A DNA stretch of 33,333 nt from JAWVZU01 sp033722075 (GTDB lineage: Bacteria; Pseudomonadota; Gammaproteobacteria; Xanthomonadales; SZUA-38): assembly GCA_033722075.1 (NCBI GenBank), contig JAWVZU010000007.1, positions 1 to 33,333 of the forward strand, given 5' to 3'. Under the pieces are notes generated by a model, which had not been told where the DNA came from, did no database searches, and saw only the letters and a list, made by a program, of their open reading frames with translations. The first letter of the stretch is position 1, and each line of letters begins with the position of its first letter. Of the stretch, positions 8,807 to 16,563 are shown one piece after another. A program made the position numbers and the translations under genes.

Positions 8807-8835
8807 TTGACTGATCTCAGTTTCCAACCTAATAT
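8807..8835 (+). promoter_or_regulatory. Sigma70-type promoter of alkB
   Basis: TTGACT (8807-8812) and TAATAT (8830-8835) are separated by exactly 17 bases, matching the sigma70 consensus at 5/6 and 4/6. Transcription would start near 8842, giving a leader of about 29 nt to the ATG at 8871. The spacer holds a second inverted repeat, ACTGA-TC-TCAGT (8810-8821), which could be another regulator site. Confidence 0.6.
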
Positions 8836-8870
8836 GCCAGACATTCCGATTTGTTGCCTGCGTGTCGTCC

Positions 8871-9935
8871 ATGCCTGTCAATCGCTACGCCTACCTGCTC
8901 CTTTTTCTGGTCCCGGCGCTACTTCCCGCCGCCTTCCTCCTGGGCCGCTGGACCGGTCTCGAGAATCTCTTCGCCTTTTTCCCGATCCTCGTACTGCAGG
9001 GCTTGCTGCCGCTCATCGACTGGTTCATCGGCAACAACGCACGCAACCTGTCCGAGGACAGCGAGGCCAGGGTACAGGCCGACGGTTTTTACCGCCTGCT
9101 GACCCTCGCCGTTCTGCCGGTGCAGCTGGCGGTCCTGATCTGGGCCGCCTGGGTGGCGTGTGGATTGGGCACGTTCGACTGGCCCGGATTCATCGGGTGG
9201 ATCATATCGACCGGCTACGTCGGGGGCATCCTCGCCATCAACGTCGGTCACGAACTGATCCACAAGCGATCGCGCCTGGAACAGTGGACCGGTGGAGTGC
9301 TTCTTTCGACCGTCTGCTACGGGACCTTCAAGGTCGAACATGTACGCGGTCACCACGTCCATGTCGCCACCCCGGAGGACCCGTCGTCGGCCGGCTACGA
9401 CCAGTCGCTTTACAGCTTTCTGCTCCAGGCGATTCCCCGCAATGTGAGCAATGCCTGGCGGCTCGAGCATCGGCGCTTGCGTCAGCTCGGGCTGCCCTGG
9501 TGGCACTGGCGCAATGAACTCCTCTGGTGGAGCGCGCTCTCCCTGGCCTGGCTGGGACTCGCCACGACCGCCTTCGGCTGGCTGGGCGCCGTTTTCTTCG
9601 TCGGACAGTCCCTGGAAGCGATCCTCAGCCTGGAGACCGTCAATTACGTCGAGCACTACGGACTACGCCGCCGACGTCTCGAGAATGGTCGCTACGAGAG
9701 GCCCAATCCGACCCACTCCTGGAACTCGGATGCTATCCTGACCAATCTGATCCTGCTCCAACTGGCCCGCCATTCGGACCATCATGCGAACGCGACCCGC
9801 CCTTATCCGGCACTGCGTCATTTCGACGAAAGTCCGCAGCTACCGGCGGGCTACAGCACCATGTTCCTGCTCGCCTGGGTACCGCCGCTCTGGCGCCGGG
9901 TGATGAATCCGCGGGTGCGGGCCTACCAGGCCTAG
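8871..9935 (+). CDS. alkB: AlkB-type integral-membrane alkane 1-monooxygenase
   Basis: The protein has 354 residues from the ATG at 8871; a GTG at 8862 would add three. AlkB is a diiron enzyme of the inner membrane that hydroxylates the terminal carbon of alkanes with electrons from rubredoxin. All histidine boxes are visible: HELIH (127-131), EHVRGHHVHVATPEDP (from 156), NYVEHYG (258-264) and RHSDHHANATRPYP (from 300). The NYVEHYG and ATPEDP sequences separate AlkB from general fatty-acid desaturases. There are about six hydrophobic segments. It is shorter than Pseudomonas GPo1 AlkB (401), mainly at the N-terminus. No rubredoxin is encoded next to it or fused to it. A divergent GntR gene also accompanies alkB2 in Alcanivorax. 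Substrate length cannot be read from the sequence. Confidence 0.93.
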   Translation: MPVNRYAYLLLFLVPALLPAAFLLGRWTGLENLFAFFPILVLQGLLPLIDWFIGNNARNLSEDSEARVQADGFYRLLTLAVLPVQLAVLIWAAWVACGLGTFDWPGFIGWIISTGYVGGILAINVGHELIHKRSRLEQWTGGVLLSTVCYGTFKVEHVRGHHVHVATPEDPSSAGYDQSLYSFLLQAIPRNVSNAWRLEHRRLRQLGLPWWHWRNELLWWSALSLAWLGLATTAFGWLGAVFFVGQSLEAILSLETVNYVEHYGLRRRRLENGRYERPNPTHSWNSDAILTNLILLQLARHSDHHANATRPYPALRHFDESPQLPAGYSTMFLLAWVPPLWRRVMNPRVRAYQA

Positions 9936-9959
9936 CTAGCGGAGATCCCTTACTAGCGC

Positions 9960-11810
9960 TTACGCCGGATCGGGATTGTCCGCCGGAAGCGGCCGCGGGC
10001 TCTCCGGTTCCCGTTCCACCTCCGGCTTCGGGTCTTCCGGCATGACCAGGCTGCACAGGGTCCAACCGGGACCCGGCTCGATCTTGTCGTTGTTATTGAA
10101 TACCTTCAGCCGCCCTTCCGGCGTTACCGCGAACATCAAAACCGCGTCGGTCCCGTGCTGGGATCGGTACTCTTCCAGGCCGAAATCCTCGGTCAGTTTC
10201 GTGGTGCGGCTCTGGGCGCCCTTGGAAAGCAGGCTTGCCAGCTGCGTCCAGCTCACCTGCTCGCCGAACAGCACCGGCACCCGCAAGGCCACGGCGAGCT
10301 CGCGATGCTGCTCCTGCTGGTCCTTCTCCTTCTTCGGCAGCAACAGAAAGGTGTGCTGGATGCCGAATTCAGGCTTGTAGCGGGAACAGATCAGGGTATT
10401 GAGTTCCGAGTTCTTGGTTACCGCGAAGAGCCGGGTCATGCCGGTGAGGTCCAGAAGCCGATCGGCGTGCTCGGAAAGCACGCTGCCGTAGTAGGTCCGA
10501 AAGCCCTGCATGCGTGCCTTGCGGATCTTGTCGTAGTCCGTATCGGCGATGAGGACCGGAAAATCCAGGGCCTTCAATGCCTGGGCAATACCCATACCGA
10601 CGCGGTCGGCCCCGACGATCAGCACCCCCTGGTCGTCCGCGGCGGACAAGCCGAGCCACCGGGCAAGCGTGCGCGTGGTTGCCGATTCGATGACCACGGT
10701 GCCGATGATGATTGCAAAGACCAGCGGGACCAGACGTTCCGCTCCGGGCGTTCCGTATTCCACCAGCTTCAGCGCAAACAGCGCGGCGACCGCCGCTGCA
10801 ACGATGCCGCGCGGCCCGATCCAGGCCAACAGGAGCCCCTCTCGTAGCGTGATCTTGGTTCCGATGCAGGAAAAGAACACCGCCACCGGTCGTACGATGA
10901 ACTTCGCGATCAGGAGCAACATGACGCAGATCCAGCCGAGCTCACCCATCACGCCGAGATCCACCCGCGCCCCGAGCAGGATGAACAGGATGGACAGGAG
11001 GAGCACCGTCAGGTGTTCCTTGAAGTCCAGGATGTCCTCCACGTGCAGGTCCGGCGTGTTGGCGAGAAAGACGCCCATGACCGTAACCGCAAGCAGGCCC
11101 GATTCGTGCTCGAGATGGTTCGATACCGCAAAAACCACGAGCATCAGGGCCAGGGCCGCATAGCTCTGCAGGTATTCAGGCACCAGGTGACGACGCAGGA
11201 GAAAGGCCAGGGCAATCGCACCAATCCCGCCGGAAACGACCCCGACCAGGATCAGCAGGCCAAAAGCGATGATGGGCTCGGATTGCTGTCCAGAGACGAT
11301 GGCATCGAACACCAGCACGGCGAGGATCGCGCCGATCGGATCGATCAGGATCCCCTCCCAGCGCAGGATATTGGCGATACGCGAGGTTGGACGCACCGTG
11401 CGCAGCAGCGGAACGATAACGGTCGGACCGGTCACGGACACCAACGCGCCGAAGAGCAATGCCAGCGACCAGGGCAGATCGGCAATGAAGTGGCCGGCCG
11501 CGGCCAGCGACAACCAGGTGATCAGGATCCCGACCGTGACGAGGTTTCGGATGACTGCCTGAATGCCGCGGGTCTCCTCGAAGCGCAGGGTCAGGCTCCC
11601 CTCGAAGAGAATCACCGCAACGCCCAGCGACACGAAGGGAAACAGCAGGTCCCCCATGAGCCGATCGGGATCGATCCAGCCGAATACCGGACCGAAAAGA
11701 ATGCCGAAGCCGAGCAGGAACAGGATCGCCGGCAGCTGGACACGCCACGCCAGCCACTGACAGGCAAAACCAAGCAGCAACACCAGCGCCAGAAAGAGTG
11801 TAGTTTCCAT
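9960..11810 (-). CDS. CPA-type cation/H+ antiporter with C-terminal RCK (TrkA) domain
   Basis: The protein has 616 residues from the ATG at 11810, which a G-rich stretch (GGGGGTG) precedes; a GTG at 11822 is possible. The first 385 residues form about 12 membrane segments of the Na_H_exchanger fold, with GPTVIVPLL, EGILIDPIGAILAVL and AWIGPRGIVAAAVAAL typical of NhaP/CPA1-like proteins. From about 395 a Rossmann RCK domain begins (GVLIVGADRVGMGIAQAL), followed by a TrkA-C-like part and a proline- and acid-rich tail. The membrane part would exchange Na+ or K+ for H+, and the RCK part would gate it with a nucleotide or ion. It converges on alkB with 24 nt between stops and diverges from the GT39 gene. 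Confidence 0.88.
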   Translation of the reverse strand: METTLFLALVLLLGFACQWLAWRVQLPAILFLLGFGILFGPVFGWIDPDRLMGDLLFPFVSLGVAVILFEGSLTLRFEETRGIQAVIRNLVTVGILITWLSLAAAGHFIADLPWSLALLFGALVSVTGPTVIVPLLRTVRPTSRIANILRWEGILIDPIGAILAVLVFDAIVSGQQSEPIIAFGLLILVGVVSGGIGAIALAFLLRRHLVPEYLQSYAALALMLVVFAVSNHLEHESGLLAVTVMGVFLANTPDLHVEDILDFKEHLTVLLLSILFILLGARVDLGVMGELGWICVMLLLIAKFIVRPVAVFFSCIGTKITLREGLLLAWIGPRGIVAAAVAALFALKLVEYGTPGAERLVPLVFAIIIGTVVIESATTRTLARWLGLSAADDQGVLIVGADRVGMGIAQALKALDFPVLIADTDYDKIRKARMQGFRTYYGSVLSEHADRLLDLTGMTRLFAVTKNSELNTLICSRYKPEFGIQHTFLLLPKKEKDQQEQHRELAVALRVPVLFGEQVSWTQLASLLSKGAQSRTTKLTEDFGLEEYRSQHGTDAVLMFAVTPEGRLKVFNNNDKIEPGPGWTLCSLVMPEDPKPEVEREPESPRPLPADNPDPA

Positions 11811-11891
11811 GCTTAGCGGCACCCCCTGTAAATCAAGGACCGATCATACCCAATCAACTGTAAAGGTTCTGCACGGGTGGGACGTTCCGGC

Positions 11892-11897
11892 TATAAT
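11892..11897 (+). promoter_or_regulatory. -10 element of the GT39 glycosyltransferase gene
   Basis: A perfect TATAAT lies 11 bases upstream of the ATG at 11909. The -35 region is poor (CTGCAC at 17-base spacing). Transcription would begin near 11904, which leaves only about 5 nt of leader and no room for a Shine-Dalgarno sequence. Confidence 0.5.
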
Positions 11898-11908
11898 CGC
11901 GCGCCGTC

Positions 11909-13561
11909 ATGAGCGTGAACCGGCAACTCCGCACCCACCTTCTCCTGCTCCTCGGCCTGGGGCTGGTCTATATCGCGACCGGAATCGGCCTGCGCGATCC
12001 CTGGCCATCGGACGAACCCCGTTTCGCGCTGATTGCGAAGGACATGGTCGAATCCGGCGAATGGTTCTTTCCACGCCGCGGCGGGGAACTCTATCCGGAC
12101 AAGCCACCGTTGTTCATGTGGGCGCAGGCGATCTTCTACCAGCTGACCGGTTCACTGCGGATCGCCGCGCTGCTCCCGAGCCTCCTGGCGGGACTTGCCG
12201 TTCTGGTCCTGATCTACGACATGGGGCGACGGCTCTGGAATCCGCGGGTCGGACTGGCCGCCGGCCTGCTGCTGCTGGTCGCGCCCCAGTTCGTGCTGGA
12301 GGCGCGCGCGGGCCAGCTGGACGCCATGGTGACCGCGTGGATTGCCCTGGGAATGTACGGATTTCTCCGCCACCTGCTGCTGGGACCCGACAGGCGCTGG
12401 CTTCTGGTCGGGTTTGCAGCGTGCGGCTTCGGCATCATCACCAAGGGCGTCGGGTTTCTGCCGCTTCTGGTGTTTCTGCCTTTCCTGTTCTACCGGCGCC
12501 GCGCTCCCGACCATGTCGCTGGCGGGACCGGGGCCCGGGACGCCCTGACCGGCGTGCTGGTCATGCTGGCCGCCATTGGTCTGTGGCTGATTCCAATGCT
12601 TTTGCTGGTCAGCGGCGCGGATGATCCAGCCTATGCCGCCTACCGGGACAACATCCTGTTCAAGCAGACCGGCGAACGCTATGTCGCCCCGAGCCACCAT
12701 TTCAAGCCCTGGTGGTATTTTCTGGTCGAAGTGATTCCCGCCCTGTGGCTGCCGATCTTCCTGCTGCTTCCCTGGCTCGTCCCCAACTGGTTCCGGGCCA
12801 TCCGTGAAAACGACGGGCGAATCATCCTGCTTCTGGGCTTCGTGGCACTCACGGTTCTTTTCTTCACCCTCAGCCCGGCAAAACGAGGCGTCTATATTCT
12901 GCCCGCCCTGCCCTGGTGCGCCCTCGCTGCCGCGCCCTGGCTGGAGGAAATCCTGGCCCGGCGAGCGGTGCAGCGAATCGGCTTCATCGTCTCCGGAGTG
13001 CTCGGCCTGACCGCACTTGCCGGCGCCGCCTTTCTCACCTGGTTCGATCCCGCTTACGCCCAGACCCTCACCGAGCGCTATGCCTTTGATCCGACAGCGG
13101 CGCTATGGCTGTTCTTCGCCGGTATCTCGCTGGCCATCATCGTCGGCATCCTGCGCCGTAGCGGGCCACTTGCCTACGCGGCAACCATCGGCAGCCTCTG
13201 GATCGTGCTGGGGCTGTGGGTCTACCCGCGCCTGGACGCGTTCAAGTCAGGTCGCGCCCTGCTGGAGCGGGCCGAGTCCGAGCTCGCAACCGGTCAACCA
13301 CTCGCGCTGGTGGACTGGAAGGAGCAGACCCTGCTCCAAGCCCAACGACCGGCGGTCAATTTCGGTTTTCTGGTCCCGGCAGAGGAGCAGAGCCGCCGTG
13401 CCGTGGCCTGGCTGCGGCAGCACCCGAACGGGCGGATCCTCATCAGGGATCGCAGCCTGTCTCCCTGCTTTAATCGCGGGGAACCGGTCGACCTCGGCAC
13501 AGCCCACCGACGCGACTGGTATCTGGTGGGACCCGACAACATCAACCCCGACTGCGGGTAG
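11909..13561 (+). CDS. GT39/ArnT-like membrane glycosyltransferase (GT-C fold)
   Basis: This 550-residue membrane protein has a dolichyl-phosphate-mannose:protein mannosyltransferase / ArnT-type N-terminus: one helix, then a periplasmic loop with the acidic motif WPSDEPRFALIAKDM (Asp and Glu near 34-35) and PDKPPLFMWAQ. About ten further hydrophobic helices follow, then a roughly 120-residue soluble periplasmic end. Proteins of this fold transfer a sugar from a polyprenyl-phosphate donor to lipid A, glycan or protein on the periplasmic side. The convergent GT2 and LAB_N genes next to it are the expected donor-making and membrane partners, so the acceptor is probably an envelope lipid or glycan; its identity is unknown. 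The ATG lies very close to a TATAAT box. Confidence 0.85.
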   Translation: MSVNRQLRTHLLLLLGLGLVYIATGIGLRDPWPSDEPRFALIAKDMVESGEWFFPRRGGELYPDKPPLFMWAQAIFYQLTGSLRIAALLPSLLAGLAVLVLIYDMGRRLWNPRVGLAAGLLLLVAPQFVLEARAGQLDAMVTAWIALGMYGFLRHLLLGPDRRWLLVGFAACGFGIITKGVGFLPLLVFLPFLFYRRRAPDHVAGGTGARDALTGVLVMLAAIGLWLIPMLLLVSGADDPAYAAYRDNILFKQTGERYVAPSHHFKPWWYFLVEVIPALWLPIFLLLPWLVPNWFRAIRENDGRIILLLGFVALTVLFFTLSPAKRGVYILPALPWCALAAAPWLEEILARRAVQRIGFIVSGVLGLTALAGAAFLTWFDPAYAQTLTERYAFDPTAALWLFFAGISLAIIVGILRRSGPLAYAATIGSLWIVLGLWVYPRLDAFKSGRALLERAESELATGQPLALVDWKEQTLLQAQRPAVNFGFLVPAEEQSRRAVAWLRQHPNGRILIRDRSLSPCFNRGEPVDLGTAHRRDWYLVGPDNINPDCG

Positions 13562-13570
13562 CGGCAGGCC

Positions 13571-13933
13571 TCACCCCCTTTGCTGCACGAGGTGCCTGCG
13601 GCCGCCTCGGTGGAGGAGAATCAGGTTTCGCCCGTAGAGTAACGGCAGAAAGAAGCTCCCGTAGATCAGCGGCGCCTTGTCGAGGTGCAAGGCATAAATC
13701 AGGTTCAACAGACTGCCCCAGAAGCTCAGGTGCCAGAAGTACCACGGCACCACAAGAGTCTTGGACCGCTCCGACTGCAACCACTGGAGCACGAAGCGCG
13801 ATCCGAATATCGTTGCGCCCGCGAATCCTTCCAGGGTCCACAGCCAGGAGTCTGCGTAAAGCCACACGGCAATCCAACCGGGCATGAAGTCCGAGAGGAA
13901 CCCGCCGGTCTGAACCAGACACTCATTCATCAT
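13571..13933 (-). CDS. Stand-alone LAB_N (lipid A biosynthesis N-terminal) membrane protein
   Basis: The protein has 120 residues. It matches the lipid A biosynthesis N-terminal domain (PF07578), recognised from FVLQWLQSERSKTLVVPWYF and the following WHLSFWGSLLNLIYAL, with three or four hydrophobic helices. The domain can be fused to lipid A or sugar-transfer enzymes, but here it stands alone. Its gene overlaps the GT2 stop as ATGA (13930-13933), with GGAG 4 nt upstream of the ATG at 13933 and 7 nt upstream of a second ATG at 13930, so either start is possible. Its position after a GT2 and opposite a GT39 gene suggests that it helps move or present a lipid-linked sugar; that is inference. Confidence 0.85.
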   Translation of the reverse strand: MMNECLVQTGGFLSDFMPGWIAVWLYADSWLWTLEGFAGATIFGSRFVLQWLQSERSKTLVVPWYFWHLSFWGSLLNLIYALHLDKAPLIYGSFFLPLLYGRNLILLHRGGRRHLVQQRG

Positions 13934-14673
13934 TCATCTCCGAGCTTGAGGCGCTCTACCGCCGTCATGCGGAATCGTCGCTTCAGCAGCCACCGGGTCC
14001 CCAGGAGATCCACGATCCCCACCCACAGGCGATTCCCGACGCCATACTTGGACTTGCCGGCCGTACGCGGTCGGTGATTGACCGGTACGTTGATGACGCG
14101 CATGCCTTCGCGAACGAACAAGGCCGGCAGAAAGCGGTGCATGTGGTCGAACTGCGGCATCACCATGAAGTCATCCCGGCGAAAGATCTTCAGGGAGCAT
14201 CCGGTGTCCATGCAGTTGTCCTTGAGCACCACACTGCGCACCCGGTTGGCGAGCCGTGAAGAAAAGCGCCGCAGCCACGTGTCACGCCGATTGACCCGGT
14301 TGCCTACGACCAGCACGTGCCCGTCTGCGGGTTGCTCACGCCAGACCTCGAGCAGCTTGGCGATGTCCGCCGGATCGTTCTGGAGATCGCCATCGATGGT
14401 GGCGAGAAGCGGTGCGGATGCCACCCGCGCCCCGGTACAAATGGCCGCCGACTGGCCGCTATTGCGGGGATGGCGGACGACCCGAAGCCAGGAGTGACGT
14501 TCCTGTAGCGCCGGATAGCGATCCAGGGAACCGTCGGTGCTTCCGTCATCCACCATGACCGCCTCGAAGGCGAACGCCCCGAGGGCGCCGGCCAGTTCTT
14601 CGCAGAGCCGATCAAGGTTGTCGATCTCGTTGAACACCGGGATCACGACTGAGAGTTCAGGTGTGGAAGCCAT
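13930..14673 (-). CDS. GT2 glycosyltransferase, DPM1/ArnC-like (polyprenyl-phosphate sugar synthase)
   Basis: The protein has 247 residues and a GT-A fold. The N-terminal ELSVVIPVFNEIDNL, nucleotide-binding VDDGSTDGS (Asp42-Asp43) and metal-binding ATIDGDLQNDP (Asp94, Asp96) are typical of dolichol-phosphate-mannose synthase-like GT2 enzymes, as is the late segment RPRTAGKSKYGVGNRLWVG. The enzyme would load a sugar from a nucleotide donor onto undecaprenyl phosphate at the cytoplasmic face. It lacks the C-terminal pair of membrane helices found in ArnC and GtrB, so the neighbouring LAB_N protein may supply a membrane anchor. It starts 12 nt after the dnaQ stop and overlaps the LAB_N gene by 4 nt. 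The sugar is unknown. Confidence 0.87.
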   Translation of the reverse strand: MASTPELSVVIPVFNEIDNLDRLCEELAGALGAFAFEAVMVDDGSTDGSLDRYPALQERHSWLRVVRHPRNSGQSAAICTGARVASAPLLATIDGDLQNDPADIAKLLEVWREQPADGHVLVVGNRVNRRDTWLRRFSSRLANRVRSVVLKDNCMDTGCSLKIFRRDDFMVMPQFDHMHRFLPALFVREGMRVINVPVNHRPRTAGKSKYGVGNRLWVGIVDLLGTRWLLKRRFRMTAVERLKLGDE

Positions 14674-14685
14674 GCACGCCCTCCG

Positions 14686-15426
14686 TCAGTGTGCCGGCTC
14701 GGATTCTTCGGTAATCTCGGGTTCGGACAGCCAGACGCACTTCCCGGTCTTTTTTCGAATCGATTCCAGCCGCTGCCTATGGGCCGTTTCCTCGTCCGGG
14801 GATGCCCGCCGGACATGAATTCGAACCGGTGCCGAGACCTGTCCCAGATCGATTGCCAAGGCGTCTCGATCGTCCGCTGCGACATCGAGATTCAGGGCCG
14901 TCTGCCCGCCGGTCATCCGTAGATAGACTTCACCGAGAAGTCTGGCGTCCAGCAGGGCGCCGTGCAGATCGCGCTGGCTGTTGTCGACTTCGTAGCGCTT
15001 GCACAGCGCGTCCAGGGAGTTCTTCATCCCCGGGTGGGTCTTGCGGGCCAGTTCCAGCGTATCCAGGATGCGCAACGCATGGTCGTCGATCAGGCCCTTC
15101 TTGACCTCGAGGAGGCTCAACTCGTGATTCAAGAAGCCGACATCGAACTCGGCGTTGTGAATGATCAGTTCGGCGCCGCGTATGAAGGCGAGAAAATCGT
15201 CGGCCAGGTCGCCGAAGCGCGGCTTGTCGGCAAGGAACTCGTTGCTGATCCCGTGCACTTCCAGGGCCTCGCGTTCGACGGTGCGCTCGGGATTCAGATA
15301 GAAGTGGAAGCGCTGGTTGGTGAACTTTCGATCCACCAGCTCGATCGCGCCGATCTCGATGACGCGATGCCCCTCGGAGGGTTCGAGGCCGGTTGTTTCG
15401 GTGTCGAGAACGATCTGGCGGTTCAT
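14686..15426 (-). CDS. dnaQ: DNA polymerase III epsilon subunit (3'-5' proofreading exonuclease)
   Basis: The protein has 246 residues from the ATG at 15426, which overlaps the rnhA stop as ATGA. The open frame runs on to 15504, but that part is the rnhA sequence in another frame. The DEDDh exonuclease motifs are complete: DTET (Asp8, Glu10), HNAEFD (Asp95) and HGALLDARL (His155, Asp160). Residues after about 180 form the tail that would bind the alpha polymerase subunit. Epsilon removes misincorporated nucleotides during replication. The rnhA-dnaQ order in one direction resembles Pseudomonas, whereas in E. coli the two genes are divergent. Confidence 0.96.
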   Translation of the reverse strand: MNRQIVLDTETTGLEPSEGHRVIEIGAIELVDRKFTNQRFHFYLNPERTVEREALEVHGISNEFLADKPRFGDLADDFLAFIRGAELIIHNAEFDVGFLNHELSLLEVKKGLIDDHALRILDTLELARKTHPGMKNSLDALCKRYEVDNSQRDLHGALLDARLLGEVYLRMTGGQTALNLDVAADDRDALAIDLGQVSAPVRIHVRRASPDEETAHRQRLESIRKKTGKCVWLSEPEITEESEPAH

Positions 15427-15851
15427 GCGGGCACAGCCTCCCGCGCCAGGGCGTCGGCCCGCTCGTTTTCCGGGTGGCCGGCATGGCCCTTGACCCAGTG
15501 CCATTGGACCTTGTGCCGAGACACGGCCTCATCCAGAGCCTGCCAGAGATCCCGGTTCTTCACCGGCTTCTTCGACGCTGTTCTCCATCCATTGGCTTTC
15601 CAGCGCCCCATCCACTGGGTGATGCCGTTCTTTACGTACATGGAATCGGTATAGACGCGCACCCGGCAGGGCCGCTTCAGGGCGTTCAATCCTTCGATCA
15701 CCGCAGTCAGTTCCATCCGGTTGTTGGTCGTATCCGCGTCGCCGCCCGAGAGTTCCTTTTCCAGACCTCGAAAACGCAGCAAGGCGCCCCACCCGCCTGG
15801 ACCCGGATTGCCCGAGCAGGCGCCATCAGTATACAGGTCAACGACCTGCAT
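15423..15851 (-). CDS. rnhA: Ribonuclease HI
   Basis: The protein has 142 residues, a normal RNase HI length. All catalytic residues are visible: Asp9 in YTDGAC, Glu47 in NNRMEL, Asp69 in YTDSMYV, His123 in VKGHAGH and Asp133 in ERADALA. The basic handle region (about 80-100, RWKANGWRTASKKPVKNR) used to grip RNA:DNA hybrids is present. The enzyme cuts the RNA strand of hybrids, removing R-loops and primers. It overlaps the upstream methyltransferase gene by 14 nt and dnaQ by 4 nt, so it is the middle of a tightly coupled run. Confidence 0.97.
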   Translation of the reverse strand: MQVVDLYTDGACSGNPGPGGWGALLRFRGLEKELSGGDADTTNNRMELTAVIEGLNALKRPCRVRVYTDSMYVKNGITQWMGRWKANGWRTASKKPVKNRDLWQALDEAVSRHKVQWHWVKGHAGHPENERADALAREAVPA

Positions 15852-16563
15852 CGGCGGAACGGCTCATGCCGGCCGGGTGAGCGGCTTTCCCCACCCGGTT
15901 GTTGGCCTTGGAGATCAGGCTTCGAGCATTGACGATCCGCCCTGTTTCGCTGGGCTTTCGCACCGTCAGCACATAACCGTCCGCGGCCAGTCGGGCCACC
16001 GGAGCAAGCAGCCCCTGCCCTGCCCGGCCCGCGAGTTCCGAGACCTTCCCCTCGGCCGCGAAGACGCCGTCTATGGTGCACTTCTGCAACCCCATGCTCG
16101 CCAGCTCAGTAACGAGTTGCCTGGCCGACCGCCAGTGCAGAATCCAGTCCGGAACCGGTTTCCAGCGCAGCGACCGGCCCAGCGGATTGAGGCAAACCAG
16201 GACCAGTCTTCCACCGGGTGCCAGCACCCGGCAGGCTTCCGCCAGAAGCGCCTTGCGATCCGCGATCAGTTCATGGACATGGTGCAGAACGAGGAGCTTG
16301 ACGGACTCGTCGTTGATGGGCAGCGCGTCGGTGTTGGACACCACGGGACGGCTGATCCGGGGCTGGACCGACACATCGAGCGCAAACCCGCTGATGACCT
16401 GTGTTTCGGACAGGATATCTGCAGGGACGCCGTCGGGGCGCAGGATGAGGCCGACGTTGCCGTACACGTCCTCGAGCCGTCTGGCGCAGGCATTCGTCTC
16501 CGCCGCCAGTATCGCCCGTCCGGCGGGCCGGGCAAACCACGCAGCTGCGTCCTGGTCAGGCAG
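15838..16563 (-). CDS. Class I SAM-dependent methyltransferase-like protein, probable CTG start
   Basis: The protein has 241 residues from a proposed CTG start at 16563. The first canonical start in frame is the GTG at 16467 (209 residues), but the upstream frame encodes WFARPAGRAILAAETNACAR and RLEDVYG, which continues smoothly and matches the N-terminus expected of the family encoded before rnhA-dnaQ in Pseudomonas. There is no ATG, GTG or TTG between the in-frame stop near 16656 and 16467. An AAGGA lies 8 nt before the CTG. The core has the post-motif pattern HHVHELIADRKALLAEACRV and LAPGGRLVLVCLNPLGRS, while the glycine-rich SAM loop is degenerate. The substrate is unknown. Confidence 0.75.
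   Translation of the reverse strand: MPDQDAAAWFARPAGRAILAAETNACARRLEDVYGNVGLILRPDGVPADILSETQVISGFALDVSVQPRISRPVVSNTDALPINDESVKLLVLHHVHELIADRKALLAEACRVLAPGGRLVLVCLNPLGRSLRWKPVPDWILHWRSARQLVTELASMGLQKCTIDGVFAAEGKVSELAGRAGQGLLAPVARLAADGYVLTVRKPSETGRIVNARSLISKANNRVGKAAHPAGMSRSADAGR

Noticed and set aside
8783..8881. Longer GntR start at 8881 or 8872
   Set aside because: It would run through the operator and alkB promoter and overlap the alkB start; the conserved winged-helix region begins just after the ATG at 8782.
9936..9959. GCTAG...CTAGC repeat between alkB and the antiporter as a terminator
   Set aside because: The arms are only five AT/GC-mixed bases with a long gap and no T-run; too weak to call.
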